This document shows positions 52,711 through 61,215 of a stretch of 64,000 bases of DNA, one piece after another. Each line of letters opens with the position of its first letter. The stretch's first letter is position 1. Below the pieces are notes generated by a model that did not search any database, was not told the DNA's origin, and saw only the letters and a list, made by a program, of their open reading frames with translations. The DNA is from Streptomyces zhaozhouensis (GTDB lineage: Bacteria > Actinomycetota > Actinomycetes > Streptomycetales > Streptomycetaceae), in the NCBI RefSeq assembly GCF_900230195.1, contig NZ_OCNE01000001.1, positions 1 to 64,000 on the forward strand, in the 5' to 3' direction. The position numbers and the translations under genes were made by a program.

Positions 52711-53588
52711 GAGCCGACCCCCACGCCGGCCGGCAGCGGGGCGTCGCCGGTGATCCGCAGGGCGGCGGCGAGGGCGTCGGCGAGGGTGGCGCGGGTCAGG
52801 ATGGCGGAGAGGTCGACGCCCAGCTGGGCGATGGTCTGGGCGATCGGCGGGCGGATGCCGCTGATCACGCAGTCCGCGCCCATCAGCCGCACGGCGGCGA
52901 CGGTCTGCATCAGGTGGTGCGCCACCGAGGTGTCGACGGCGGCGACACCGGTGATGTCGATGATGGCGACCTGCGCCTCGTCGTCCTTGATCGACTGGAG
53001 CAGGCTCTCCATCACGACCTGGGTGCGGCTGGTGTCCAGCGTGCCGATCAGCGGCACGGCCAACACGTGGCGCCAGAGGCGGACGACGGGGGTGGACAGC
53101 TCCATCAGCTGACGGCTCTGCCGGCTGATGATCTCCTCGCGGGTCGCCACGTACTGGTCGAACGCGAGGATGCCGCCGGCGTCCAGCACGCGGTTGAGCA
53201 CCACGGCCGCCTCGAACAGCTCGGTCGCGTCGCGCGTGGAGCGGCGCAGGATCTCCAGCACCACGTCCTTCAGCGCGAGGACGGCGAGCGAGATGGCCGC
53301 CGGGGTCGCGCCGCCGCGCGCGCGGCGCAGGGAGAGGTCGGCCAGGGTGCGGCGCAGCTCGGCGTGTTCCCCGGCGAGCCGGGCGGTCGGCAGCTGCTCG
53401 TCGGCCAGCGCGCCGCGCAGGGAGGCGACCAGCTGGTCGGCCTCGCCCCTGAGCTCGCCCTCACCGATGCCGGCGACCAGGACGTCCTGCTCGACCTGGA
53501 GGTTGATCCAGTTCTCCGCGATCTCCGCTTCGTGGTCGCGCAGGGCGCGGGCCACCCGGGCCCGTCCCGCCGACTCGATGGCACTCAC
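52707..53588 (-). CDS. rsbR: stressosome sensor protein RsbR
   Basis: A 293-aa RsbR-type protein. The N-terminal sensor domain (about 1-150) is all-helical and globin-like in length (RARVARALRDHEAEIAENWINLQVEQDVL and onward). The C-terminal STAS domain (about 165-285) begins TPVVRLWRHVLAVPLIGTLDTSRTQ and contains AIIDITGVAAVDTSVAHHL with the phospho-Thr sites. RsbR forms the outer turrets of the stressosome and senses an unknown signal. GTG 53588 follows GAGAGGG. It heads the rsbR-rsbS-rsbT operon. Confidence 0.92.
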   Translation of the reverse strand: MSAIESAGRARVARALRDHEAEIAENWINLQVEQDVLVAGIGEGELRGEADQLVASLRGALADEQLPTARLAGEHAELRRTLADLSLRRARGGATPAAISLAVLALKDVVLEILRRSTRDATELFEAAVVLNRVLDAGGILAFDQYVATREEIISRQSRQLMELSTPVVRLWRHVLAVPLIGTLDTSRTQVVMESLLQSIKDDEAQVAIIDITGVAAVDTSVAHHLMQTVAAVRLMGADCVISGIRPPIAQTIAQLGVDLSAILTRATLADALAAALRITGDAPLPAGVGVGS

Positions 53589-53749
53589 ATCAAACCCTCT
53601 CGTACCGCGGTCGCACCGGCGCTCCGCCCTTCCCCCCGAGGCGTCCTGGGATGTCATCGACGTGTGAAAAGCCCATAGTTGCCGCTCGGCAAACTTTAGC
53701 CTTCCCCGCCCTGCCGCCGTAACCCGAACGGCCACCGCGGCGCCGGTCG

Positions 53750-54394
53750 TTATCCCGCCGTGGCCTCGGAGGTTCCGACGCGCCCCCCGAGCGTACGGGG
53801 ACCGGGCGGGCCCTCGGCGCGGTCCCCCCACGGGGCAGGCTCGGTGGAGAAACGGGAGGTGGGAGGCCGGGCGGCCGCGTCGTCGCGGGGCGCGCGGTCC
53901 GGCGGGACGCCCGCGGCCCGGGGCCCTTCCGGGGCCGCGGCATCGGGCGGGACGCGCTCCACGGCGGCCCGGAAGCCGGCGAGCCCCTCGACGAGCGCCC
54001 GGCGCGCGCCCGGCGCCATGGCGGCTATCGCCGCCTCCAACGCACGCTCCCTGCGCCCCCGCAGCTCGGCGAGGAACGCCCGCCCGCCCGGCGTCAACGA
54101 CAGCTGCAGCTCGCGGCGGCTCGCCGGGCTCTGCTCGCGCTCGACATAGCCGAGCGCCTGGAGCCGGTCGCACAGCCTGCTCACCGAGGACGGCGCGGCG
54201 CCCAACACCTCGCCCAGACCACGCAGGTTGATCCCCTCCTCGCGCTCCAGCACGTGCAGGACCCGCAGTTGCGAGGGGGAGACCGGCGCGGGGGACGCCG
54301 CGTCGCGCCCTCGTTCCCACAGCACCTCCAGCAGCTCGACCAGCTCGGAGGCCGCGCGGGCTGCGTCCGGGGTGGAGCGCGGGGGCGGCGTCAC
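53750..54394 (-). CDS. MarR-family transcriptional regulator
   Basis: A 214-aa MarR-type regulator. The winged HTH (about 40-120) reads PSQLRVLHVLEREEGINLRGLGEVLGAAPSSVSRLCDRLQALGYVEREQSPASRRE, with the beta-wing RRELQLSLTPGGRAFL. The last 65 residues are a Pro/Ala/Arg-rich disordered tail, longer than usual. The target is unknown; it lies 75 bp downstream of the STM4011 gene on the same strand and upstream of rsbR, without close coupling to either. GTG 54394 has only a weak ribosome binding site. Confidence 0.88.
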   Translation of the reverse strand: MTPPPRSTPDAARAASELVELLEVLWERGRDAASPAPVSPSQLRVLHVLEREEGINLRGLGEVLGAAPSSVSRLCDRLQALGYVEREQSPASRRELQLSLTPGGRAFLAELRGRRERALEAAIAAMAPGARRALVEGLAGFRAAVERVPPDAAAPEGPRAAGVPPDRAPRDDAAARPPTSRFSTEPAPWGDRAEGPPGPRTLGGRVGTSEATAG

Positions 54395-54468
54395 CCTCTT
54401 ACTCTGGCACCGGCGTTCGCTCCTTGTCACCACTCGGTCGACCTCCGTCACCCGGCGACCGCCGGCTG

Positions 54469-55404
54469 TCAACCGGCGCCGGTCGGACACGCGGACTCCG
54501 ACAGCAGCGGCAGCGTCCGCCGACCGGGCACCGGGGGCGGGGCGGCGAGGGCGGCGGCCGTCGGCACCCGCTCCAGCACGCCGCCGGCGAAGGCGTCGTA
54601 GAGCGGCAGCGACTCCAGGTGGACATAGCCGATGTGGCAGTCGCAGACCGCGAGCGGACAGGGGCGCGGCGCGAGTGCGGCGCGGTAGGAGCCGTCGTAG
54701 AGGCTGCCCAGCTCGTCGGCGACGAAGTGGCAGCGGCGCACCGTGCCCTCGCCGTCCACGGAGACCACCGTCTCACCGGTCCGGCAGGGGCGCCCGGCGG
54801 AGCGGTGCGGGTCGCGGCTGAACGGGAAGAGCGGGTCGATCTCGGCCCACCGGGCGGCCTCGGCGTCGTCGTAGCGGTGGCCTTCGGCCGCGTTGATCCA
54901 GAGGTAGACGTGCGCGGGCAGCTCGGCGCGCAGCCGGCGCGCGGCGGCCAGATGCTCGGGCAGCCCGACGACGCCGACGCTGAACCGGACGCCCAGCTCG
55001 GCCAGTTCGCGGGTCCTGGCCAGGAACCGCTCGTGCGGCGTCTGCCCCGGGTGGTAGGTGCACCAGAGCGCCAGCGTCTCCCGGTCGGCGTCGGCGAGCC
55101 AGCCGGTGCGGCAGCTGAGGTTGGTCTGGATCGCGACCCGCGCGACGCCGGGGGCGTGCGACAGCTCGACGAGCGCTCGCCGGTACCAGGAGCGCGTCAG
55201 TCCCTCGCCCCAGGGGGTGAAGAGGACCGAGAGCCGCTCCTCGGGGCGGGAGACGGCCCAGCCGGTGAACCGCTCCAGCGCGGCCCGGTCGGCGCGGAGC
55301 CGCGCCGGGGAGTCGCGGCGCTTGGCGAACGGGCAGTAGGGGCAGTCGTAGTCGCACGAGGCGAGCGGGCCCCGGTAGAGGACGGTCAGGTGCACGGACG
55401 TCAC
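54469..55404 (-). CDS. STM4011-family radical SAM protein
   Basis: A 311-aa radical SAM enzyme with an N-terminal cluster Cys17-x3-Cys21-x2-Cys24 (SCDYDCPYC). Conserved LSVLFTPWGEGLTRSWYR and AIQTNLSCRTGWL lie in the SAM-binding barrel. The C-terminal quarter carries further Cys residues (RPCRTGE, RRCHF, PRPCPLAVCDCHIG), probably for auxiliary Fe-S clusters as in SPASM/twitch enzymes. The family's reaction is unknown. Its GTG start overlaps the STM4012 stop codon as GTGA, so it is the last gene of a translationally coupled run. Confidence 0.9.
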   Translation of the reverse strand: MTSVHLTVLYRGPLASCDYDCPYCPFAKRRDSPARLRADRAALERFTGWAVSRPEERLSVLFTPWGEGLTRSWYRRALVELSHAPGVARVAIQTNLSCRTGWLADADRETLALWCTYHPGQTPHERFLARTRELAELGVRFSVGVVGLPEHLAAARRLRAELPAHVYLWINAAEGHRYDDAEAARWAEIDPLFPFSRDPHRSAGRPCRTGETVVSVDGEGTVRRCHFVADELGSLYDGSYRAALAPRPCPLAVCDCHIGYVHLESLPLYDAFAGGVLERVPTAAALAAPPPVPGRRTLPLLSESACPTGAG

Positions 55405-56762
55405 CTCAGCTCGTGGTCGGCCATCGCCGCGCGGACGGCCGGCGAGAAGAACGGCGGGCCGACGGCGTCGGAGTGCGCCAACCCCTCGGGGGTCAGCCGC
55501 AGCGTCCGTCCCTCGTCCTCCTCGGCGAGCCAGCCGCGCTCGACCAACTCGGCCAGCTCGCGCGGGAAGTCCTCCTCGGGGGTGGTGCCGAACCGCTCCC
55601 GGTACTCGACGACCGGCAGCCCCGCGGCCTGGAGCAGCGACTGGAGCAGATGACGCCGGCGGGCCTCGTCCCCGTCGACGGCCCGGCCGTGGACGGCGCG
55701 GGAGAAGTCGCGGGTGGCGGTGTAGGCGTCGATGATGCCGCGCACCTCGGGCATGGCGACGGCGTAGTCGAACGCGTAGTGCAGCGAGGAGGTGTAGGAA
55801 CGGGCGCCGCAGCCCAGGCCGATCATGCCGTCGGTCTGGCAGGCGTAGTCGTCGGGGCCCTGCGCGGGGGCGTCGGCCCGGCGGAACATCCGCATCGAGC
55901 GCTGCTCGTAGCCGAGGGAGAGCAGATGGTCCCTGCCCTCCCGGTAGCGCGCCAGCCGCTCGCGGTCCCAGGCGAGGTCGGCGTCGGGCGCCTCCCCGGT
56001 GCCGCCGGCGCGGCCCTGCCGGCCGAGGCCGGTCAACGGGCGGACATAGAGCGGGTAGAGATAGATCTCCTCGGGCCGCCAGGCGAGCGCCGCGTCCAGC
56101 GACCGGCGCCAACTGGCCGCCGTCTGCCCCTCGATGCCGTAGATGAGATCGATGTTGAGCACCGGCAGCGCGGCGTCCCTGATCCTGCCGAGCGCCGCCT
56201 CCACGTCGGCCCGCCGCTGAGGGCGCACCGCCGCCCGCGCCTCGGCCTCGACGAAGGTCTGCACGCCGAGGCTGAGCCGGGTGGCGCCCCGCTCGGCCAG
56301 CACCGCCAGCCGGTCGGCCGTCGCGGTCGCCGGCGACGCCTCGACGGAGAAGGGGACGGCGCGCAGGTCGACGCCCATCAGCCGCTCGGCGATGTCGCAC
56401 AGCCGGGTCAGCTCCGCCGCCTCCAGAAAGGTCGGGGTGCCGCCGCCGAACGCCGCGTTGGCGAACCGCACCGGCGCCTCCTCGCCGAGCGCCTCCCGCA
56501 CCGCGCGGGCCTGCCGCTCCAGCGCGTCGAGGTAGCGGCCCGTCAGCCCCTCGGGGGCGCCGACCCGGGTGAAGAGGTTGCAGAAGCCGCAGCGCACCTC
56601 GCAGAACGGGACGTGCGCGTAGAACGAGAGCGCGTCACGCGGCTCCCCCGCCCACACGTCGGCCAGCGCGGGCCGCTCGGGCAGCGGGCGGTAGGCCGTC
56701 TTGTGCGGGTAGGCGTAGACATAGTGCTGGTAGGGGCGCGCGGGCGCCGCGGTGGTGGTCAT
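55401..56762 (-). CDS. STM4012-family radical SAM protein (HemN-like)
   Basis: A 453-aa radical SAM protein of the HemN/HemW-like superfamily, with Cys54-x3-Cys58-x2-Cys61 (FCEVRCGFCNLFTR). NAAFGGGTPTFLEAAELTRL, SVEASPATAT, LSLGVQTFVEAE and LNIDLIYGIEGQT are typical of this group. A C-terminal winged-helix-like part follows (about 380-453; GTTPEEDFPRELAELVERGWLAE). The reaction is unknown. Start ATG 56762 overlaps the upstream stop codon by 4 bp (ATGA), and its own stop codon overlaps the next gene by 4 bp. Confidence 0.9.
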   Translation of the reverse strand: MTTTAAPARPYQHYVYAYPHKTAYRPLPERPALADVWAGEPRDALSFYAHVPFCEVRCGFCNLFTRVGAPEGLTGRYLDALERQARAVREALGEEAPVRFANAAFGGGTPTFLEAAELTRLCDIAERLMGVDLRAVPFSVEASPATATADRLAVLAERGATRLSLGVQTFVEAEARAAVRPQRRADVEAALGRIRDAALPVLNIDLIYGIEGQTAASWRRSLDAALAWRPEEIYLYPLYVRPLTGLGRQGRAGGTGEAPDADLAWDRERLARYREGRDHLLSLGYEQRSMRMFRRADAPAQGPDDYACQTDGMIGLGCGARSYTSSLHYAFDYAVAMPEVRGIIDAYTATRDFSRAVHGRAVDGDEARRRHLLQSLLQAAGLPVVEYRERFGTTPEEDFPRELAELVERGWLAEEDEGRTLRLTPEGLAHSDAVGPPFFSPAVRAAMADHELR

Positions 56763-57631
56763 GCCGGCGGCTCCAGGAAGAAGTGGCGGTAGGGAACGGT
56801 CCACACCGTCGGATGGCCGACGCGGTGGCCGGTGTAGCCGTCCTCGCCGTAGGCCGTGCCGTGGTCGGAGGTGACGATGGCGAAGCACCGGCGACGCGCG
56901 CGCATCGCGGCGAAGAGCCGGCCCACGTGGCGGTCGACGTAGCGCAGCGCCGCCGCGTGGCTGGCGCGGCTGTCGCCGCTCTCGCTCGTGGCGCCGGGGA
57001 GATGGAACCAGTTGGGCTGGTGCAGCGCCGAGACGTTGAGGAAGACGAACAGCCGCCGCTCGCGCGGCAGTCGGCCGACGATCTCCTCGACCCTGGCGAC
57101 CTGCGCCTCGAACGAGGTCGGGGAGGTCACGGAGAACTCCGGCTCCCAGTGGCTCTCGGCGAACATGCCGGGCAGCACCCGGCCCAGCGCGCCCCGTCGG
57201 TTGAAGAAGCCGACGCCGCCGACGCAGACCGTGTGGTAGCCGCGCGCGGCGAGCGCGGTGGGCAGATCGGGCGCGTCGAAGACGAAGGTGCCGTCGGCGG
57301 TGGTCTCGCTGCCGGCGAAGCGGGCGGCGAAGAGCCGCGGGTGACGCCCCGGGCGGGCGGGTGTCGGCAGGAAGCCAGCGAACATCGCCTGGTGGGAGGC
57401 GTAGGTGAAGCTGCCGGGGGCGTGCCGCTCCTCCCAGGCACCGCCGGGCAGATGGGCCGCCAGCCCCGGCAGCTCGCCGGCGGCGGCCAACTCGGCGGCC
57501 ACGTCGTAGCGCAGCGTGTCCAGGGTGAGGAGCAGCAGGTCGTCGCGGCCGACCACCTCGTTCATGTCGGGCTCCGGGGTGTGCCCGGAGCCCTCGGCGG
57601 CGTCGGGGCGCCGCCGCTCAGCGTGGCGCAT
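56759..57631 (-). CDS. STM4013-family sulfatase-like hydrolase
   Basis: A 290-aa alkaline-phosphatase-superfamily protein. The metal site begins with LLLTLDTLRYDV (Asp ligand) and closes with IVTSDHGTAYGEDGYTGHRVGH (Asp, His, His ligands). SFTYASHQAMFAGFLP holds Thr/Ser candidates for the nucleophile; there is no sulfatase CxPSR motif, so it is not a formylglycine sulfatase. It likely hydrolyses or transfers a phospho- or sulfo-group. ATG 57631 has an excellent GAGGAG and overlaps the STM4014 end by 14 bp; ATG 57565 is a possible later start. Confidence 0.88.
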   Translation of the reverse strand: MRHAERRRPDAAEGSGHTPEPDMNEVVGRDDLLLLTLDTLRYDVAAELAAAGELPGLAAHLPGGAWEERHAPGSFTYASHQAMFAGFLPTPARPGRHPRLFAARFAGSETTADGTFVFDAPDLPTALAARGYHTVCVGGVGFFNRRGALGRVLPGMFAESHWEPEFSVTSPTSFEAQVARVEEIVGRLPRERRLFVFLNVSALHQPNWFHLPGATSESGDSRASHAAALRYVDRHVGRLFAAMRARRRCFAIVTSDHGTAYGEDGYTGHRVGHPTVWTVPYRHFFLEPPA

Positions 57632-58820
57632 GGGCGCTCCTCGGGTCGTCCCTCGGCTGGGTCCTCGGCTGGGTCCTCGGCTGGTTCTTCGGCTGGGTCC
57701 TCGGCTGGTGGCGGTGCGGAGCGTCGGTCGGCGCGCGGTGGACGGCGGCGACCTGGGCGCCGTAGGTGTCCAGGCCCTCGGCCCCGCTGCCGGGCAGGCC
57801 GGTCAGCCCGGGGAGCAGGTCACCGAAGGCGTTGACCTCGCCGACGACGAACTCCCGCCAGCCGGCCAGCGGCAACAGGTCGACGCCGACGCAGAGCGTG
57901 CCGGGGAAGCGGGCGGCGGCACGCTCGCAGATCTCCAGCGCCTCCGGCCAGCTCTCTCCGGCCAGCGCGCGGACGGCCGCGAGATCGCCCCGGGCGCCGC
58001 CGAGATGGAGGTTGGTCATCGGCAGCCGGCTGGTGCGCACGACGGCGTGGGTGGCCCTGCCCGAGACGACCACCACCCGCAGGTCGGCGGCCCGCCTGTC
58101 GAGCGACGCCTTGGGCATCCAGCGCTCGACGTGCAGTCCGTCCGGCGCGAGCGCGTCGACGATCCGGGCGATGGCCCGCTCGTCGCCGAGCCGCCGCACC
58201 CGCAGCGTGTTGTGCAGGTCTCCCCTCGGCGTCACCTCGACCGGCACCGTCGCCCGCACCCGGCCGCCCGGCGCGGTCTCGACGGCCAGCACACCGGAGG
58301 CCGACGAGCCGTGCGCGGGCTTGACGAAGAACCGGGTCGCCTCCAACTCCTCGGCGGCGGCCCTCACTTCCTCCCAGCCGGCGAGCGGGCGGCCGGCTCC
58401 GGAGGTGGCCGACGGCGGCACCGGAACCCCGGCGGCGGCGAGCCGCGCGTGGCACAGCCGCTTGTCGAAGAGGACGGCCAACTCGTCCGGGTCGTCCAGC
58501 CGCAGCCCGCCGCGCAGCGTGCCGACGGCGGCCGTCAGTCTGCGGTACCACAGCCCCGTGCCCTCCACCCGCGTGGGCTCGTCGAGGTCCCGCAGCAGCC
58601 GGTCGACCTCGGCGTCCTCCCCCGGCGAGTCCAGCCGCACCACCTCGTCGTCGGCGAACGCGTGCCCACCCTCACGCAGCACCCGCGCCCACGGCACGAT
58701 CCGCGGCGGCGGGTCCCCCACGGCCTCGACCGCCCGCGCGAAGAGGCCGACCCGGCGGTTCTCCGGATTCCCCACGACGGCCCACCGGGGAGCCGCCGGG
58801 CTACGCACCGGCGCGGACAC
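57618..58820 (-). CDS. STM4014-family ATP-grasp protein
   Basis: A 400-aa ATP-grasp ligase-like protein. FDKRLCHARLAAAGVPVPPS, ATRFFVKPAHGSSASGV (ATP-binding lid), DLLPLAGWREFVVGEVNAFGDLLPGL (metal-binding Glu-x-Asn) support the fold. Such enzymes join a carboxylate to an amine or thiol; the substrate here is unknown. The C-terminal 35 residues are low-complexity with QPRTQP repeats encoded by a 12-bp tandem repeat. GTG 58820 has GAGG nine bases upstream. The message probably starts near 58993, giving a long 5' leader. Confidence 0.88.
   Translation of the reverse strand: MSAPVRSPAAPRWAVVGNPENRRVGLFARAVEAVGDPPPRIVPWARVLREGGHAFADDEVVRLDSPGEDAEVDRLLRDLDEPTRVEGTGLWYRRLTAAVGTLRGGLRLDDPDELAVLFDKRLCHARLAAAGVPVPPSATSGAGRPLAGWEEVRAAAEELEATRFFVKPAHGSSASGVLAVETAPGGRVRATVPVEVTPRGDLHNTLRVRRLGDERAIARIVDALAPDGLHVERWMPKASLDRRAADLRVVVVSGRATHAVVRTSRLPMTNLHLGGARGDLAAVRALAGESWPEALEICERAAARFPGTLCVGVDLLPLAGWREFVVGEVNAFGDLLPGLTGLPGSGAEGLDTYGAQVAAVHRAPTDAPHRHQPRTQPKNQPRTQPRTQPRDDPRSAHAPR
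57649..57708 (-). repeat. 12-bp tandem repeat inside the STM4014 3' end
   Basis: GTCCTCGGCTGG repeats four to five times (57649-57708, one unit TTCTTCGGCTGG). Read on the minus strand it encodes the repeated Gln-Pro-Arg-Thr tail of the ATP-grasp protein. Confidence 0.85.
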
Positions 58821-59000
58821 CGCGATCGCCCTCGTCGAGGCGGCTCGTCCGCTCCGAGTCCCCCGCCCTGGGCCGGGCCACCGCCGGTGCGCACGTCCCG
58901 TGGCACCCCGTCGCGTACGCGCACGCGCTCATGCCGAGCCCCCGTTCCTCGTCGTTCCCCGTCCGCTCGGCGCGCTCACCGCGTGACGGACGCTACGGAT

Positions 59001-59023
59001 GTTCTACCAAGTGCCACTGACAG
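59001..59023 (-). promoter_or_regulatory. RecA-NDp (PafBC-type) promoter of the STM4014-4011 operon
   Basis: Minus strand: CTGTCAGTG, 8 bases (GCACTTGG), TAGAAC. It matches TTGTCRGTG-N8-TAnnnT except at the first and last positions, and lies about 180 bp before the STM4014 start. The same element recurs before both STM4015 genes. Confidence 0.78.
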
Positions 59024-59033
59024 TCCGTGTCGG

Positions 59034-60002
59034 CTACTCCCCCACCGCCACGTAGCGCCACATCGTGCCGTCCTCCTCCTCTTCCTGCTCCGCGTCGTCC
59101 GCGTCCAGGTGGAGAACGACGTCCGCCGGCGACAGGGTCTCCGTCAGGCGGGCGCGCATGGCGTCGCTCAGGTAGTTGTGAGTGAGGTCCAACTCCCGCA
59201 GATGCGTGAGGGGTTGGCCGCTGAGGAGGGCCGCGGCGCCGTCGTCGGTGAGGATGCCCATCGACAGGTCCAGCACCTCCAGGCGCGCGACCACCGGGGC
59301 CGAGGCCACGGCCGCGCACACCGCGTCCTGGATCTCGCTGTTGCACAGCCCGAGGTGGGTCAACGACGGCAGCCGTTCGCCCGACAGGATCGGCGCCAGG
59401 TCGTCCACCGACGCGTCCCCGCCGTAGTCCGGCGTCCCCAGCCACAGGTCGAGACGGGTCAGCGCGGGGAACTCGCCGCCGGCCACGCCCCGTACGGCCG
59501 CCGCCGGCATCCCGCCGGTCTCGACGACCAGCTTCCGCAGCCCCGCGTGCTTGACCTCCTCGAACTCCAGGTCGGTGCCGCCCCTGACCCCCAGCTCCTC
59601 CAACTCGGGGAAGGCGTCGAGGAGATCGGTGACCCGGCCCTGGTGGATCCAGGAGATCTCCGACTCCTCCATCACGATGTCCCCCACGAACACCGCGCGC
59701 AGCGAGGTCAACCGGTCCCGCGCCGCCACGATCGCCGCCAGCACCTCCGTCGAGTGGTTCTCGTAGGACTCGCCCCAGGCGCCGACCACCAGCGCCCGCA
59801 CCCCGCCCGGGTCGACCGCGTCGAGGAAGCGGGCGAACGCGTCCGCCCACGGCTCCTCCGGGTCGTAGGACCCGACGGTGATCCGCCAGGCGGCGGCGTC
59901 GGCGGCCGGCAGCGACGAGCGGTCCACCGGACCCTGCGAGAGCTGCGGAAACTCGAAGACCGGCAGTCCGTGGAACTCTTCCAGATGCCCGTGAATGGTC
60001 AT
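59034..60002 (-). CDS. STM4015-family leucine-rich-repeat protein, copy A
   Basis: A 322-aa protein. The N-terminal domain (about 1-110; HLEEFHGLPVFEFPQL, FARFLDAVDPGGVRALVVGAWGESYE) precedes a run of leucine-rich repeats: LTSLRAVFVGD, FPELEELGVRGG, HAGLRKLVVETGG, FPALTRLDLWLGT, LPSLTHLGLCNS, VARLEVLDLSMG, LTHLRELDLTHNYLS. The tail is acidic (DADDAEQEEEED). LRR proteins usually bind protein or peptide partners, so this may be a recognition or scaffold component of the STM4011-4014 enzymes. GAGGAG precedes the ATG. Its own damage-type promoter lies 57-79 bp upstream. Confidence 0.9.
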   Translation of the reverse strand: MTIHGHLEEFHGLPVFEFPQLSQGPVDRSSLPAADAAAWRITVGSYDPEEPWADAFARFLDAVDPGGVRALVVGAWGESYENHSTEVLAAIVAARDRLTSLRAVFVGDIVMEESEISWIHQGRVTDLLDAFPELEELGVRGGTDLEFEEVKHAGLRKLVVETGGMPAAAVRGVAGGEFPALTRLDLWLGTPDYGGDASVDDLAPILSGERLPSLTHLGLCNSEIQDAVCAAVASAPVVARLEVLDLSMGILTDDGAAALLSGQPLTHLRELDLTHNYLSDAMRARLTETLSPADVVLHLDADDAEQEEEEDGTMWRYVAVGE

Positions 60003-60058
60003 GCCGCGCCCGCTCCTCGTCGTCGTGTGGGCTCACCCGGGTGACGGGCGATAAGCAT

Positions 60059-60081
60059 GTTCTACCAAGCCCCGCTGACAA
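60059..60081 (-). promoter_or_regulatory. RecA-NDp (PafBC-type) promoter of STM4015 copy A
   Basis: Minus strand: TTGTCAGCG, 8 bases (GGGCTTGG), TAGAAC, in the 89-bp spacer between the two STM4015 copies. It shares GGTAGAACAT with the promoter at 59001. Confidence 0.78.
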
Positions 60082-60091
60082 TCGCGGACGG

Positions 60092-61087
60092 CTACTCCCC
60101 CACCGCGACGAAACGCCAGCGCTCGTCCCCTTTCGCGCCGCCGGCGTCCACGGTGAGCTCGACACCGGCCGGCTCCAGGGTCTCCCTCAGACGGGCGCGC
60201 ATCTCCTCGCTCAGGTAGTTGTGCGAGAGGTCCAACCGCCGAAGGTGCGTGAGCGGTTGGCCGGTGAGCAGCGCCGACGCCCCCTCGTCGGTCAGCACGC
60301 CCATCGACAGGTCCAACGAGTCAAGCCGCGCGACCACCGGGGCCGAGGCCACGGCCGCGCACACCGCGTCCTGGATCTCGCTGTTGCGCAGGGCCAGGTG
60401 CCGCAGCGCCGGGAGCCGTTCGCCCGACAGGATCGGCGCCAGGTCGTCCACCGACGCGTCCCCGCCGTAGTTCGGCGTCCCCAGCCACAGGTCGAGATGG
60501 GCCAGGGCGGGGAACTCGCTCCCGGCCACGCCCCGCACCGCCCCGGCCGGCATCCCGCCCGTCTCGACGACCAGCCGCCGCAGCCCCGCGTGCCTGACCT
60601 CCTCGAACCGCAGCTCCGAACCGCCCCGCGCCCCCAGCTCCTCCAACGCGGGGAAGGCGGCCAGCAGATCGGTGACCCGGCCCTGCTGGATCCAGGAGAT
60701 CTCCGCCTCCTCCATCACGATGTCCCCCACGAACACCGCCCGCAGCGAGGCCAACCGGCCACGCGCCTCGACGATCGCCTCTATCGGCTCGCCGGCGTCG
60801 GTCTCGTAGGCCTCGCCCCACTCGCCGACCACCAGCGCCCGCACCCCGCCCGGGTCGACCGCGTCGAGAAAGCGGGCGAACCGCTTGCGCCACTCACCCC
60901 AGCCCGCCCACTCCTCCGGGACGTCCGGCGGGCCCGCCGACTCCTCGAAGGGGTCGACCCGGAGCCGCCACGCCACCGCGCCGGGCGCCGGCAGGGAGGC
61001 GGGGTCCACCGGTCCGCCGTCCAGGAAGTCCTCGCAGTCGGAGATCGGCAGCCCGTGGAACTCCGCCATGTGGTCGTAGATGGCCAT
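60092..61087 (-). CDS. STM4015-family leucine-rich-repeat protein, copy B
   Basis: A 331-aa paralogue of copy A, in tandem and in the same orientation. Long stretches are identical or nearly so, e.g. FVGDIVMEE, HAGLRRLVVETGGMPAGA, YGGDASVDDLAPILSGERLP and LTHLRRLDLSHNYLSEEM. Differences concentrate in the N-terminal 75 residues (copy B has an insert EESAGPPDVPEEWAGWGEWR) and the last 30 residues. The Trp-Arg-Phe-Val-Ala-Val-Gly-Glu end is shared. ATG 61087 follows GAGGAC. It is transcribed from its own damage-type promoter, divergent from the GHAH/DUF6745 unit. Confidence 0.9.
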   Translation of the reverse strand: MAIYDHMAEFHGLPISDCEDFLDGGPVDPASLPAPGAVAWRLRVDPFEESAGPPDVPEEWAGWGEWRKRFARFLDAVDPGGVRALVVGEWGEAYETDAGEPIEAIVEARGRLASLRAVFVGDIVMEEAEISWIQQGRVTDLLAAFPALEELGARGGSELRFEEVRHAGLRRLVVETGGMPAGAVRGVAGSEFPALAHLDLWLGTPNYGGDASVDDLAPILSGERLPALRHLALRNSEIQDAVCAAVASAPVVARLDSLDLSMGVLTDEGASALLTGQPLTHLRRLDLSHNYLSEEMRARLRETLEPAGVELTVDAGGAKGDERWRFVAVGE

Positions 61088-61151
61088 GTCGCGCGTGTCC
61101 TCGTCCTCGTGGGTGACCGCCGCCCCCGACCCGTGCGGGGACGGCGAGGGT

Positions 61152-61174
61152 GTTCTATCAACAGCCACTGACAG
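61152..61174 (-). promoter_or_regulatory. RecA-NDp (PafBC-type) promoter of STM4015 copy B
   Basis: Minus strand: CTGTCAGTG, 8 bases (GCTGTTGA), TAGAAC, 65 bp before the copy B ATG. It is divergent from the plus-strand promoter at 61216, leaving 41 bp between the two elements. Confidence 0.78.
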
Positions 61175-61215
61175 TCCCGCACGCCGCGACGGTCGACGGC
61201 CTTCGCCGGAGGCCG

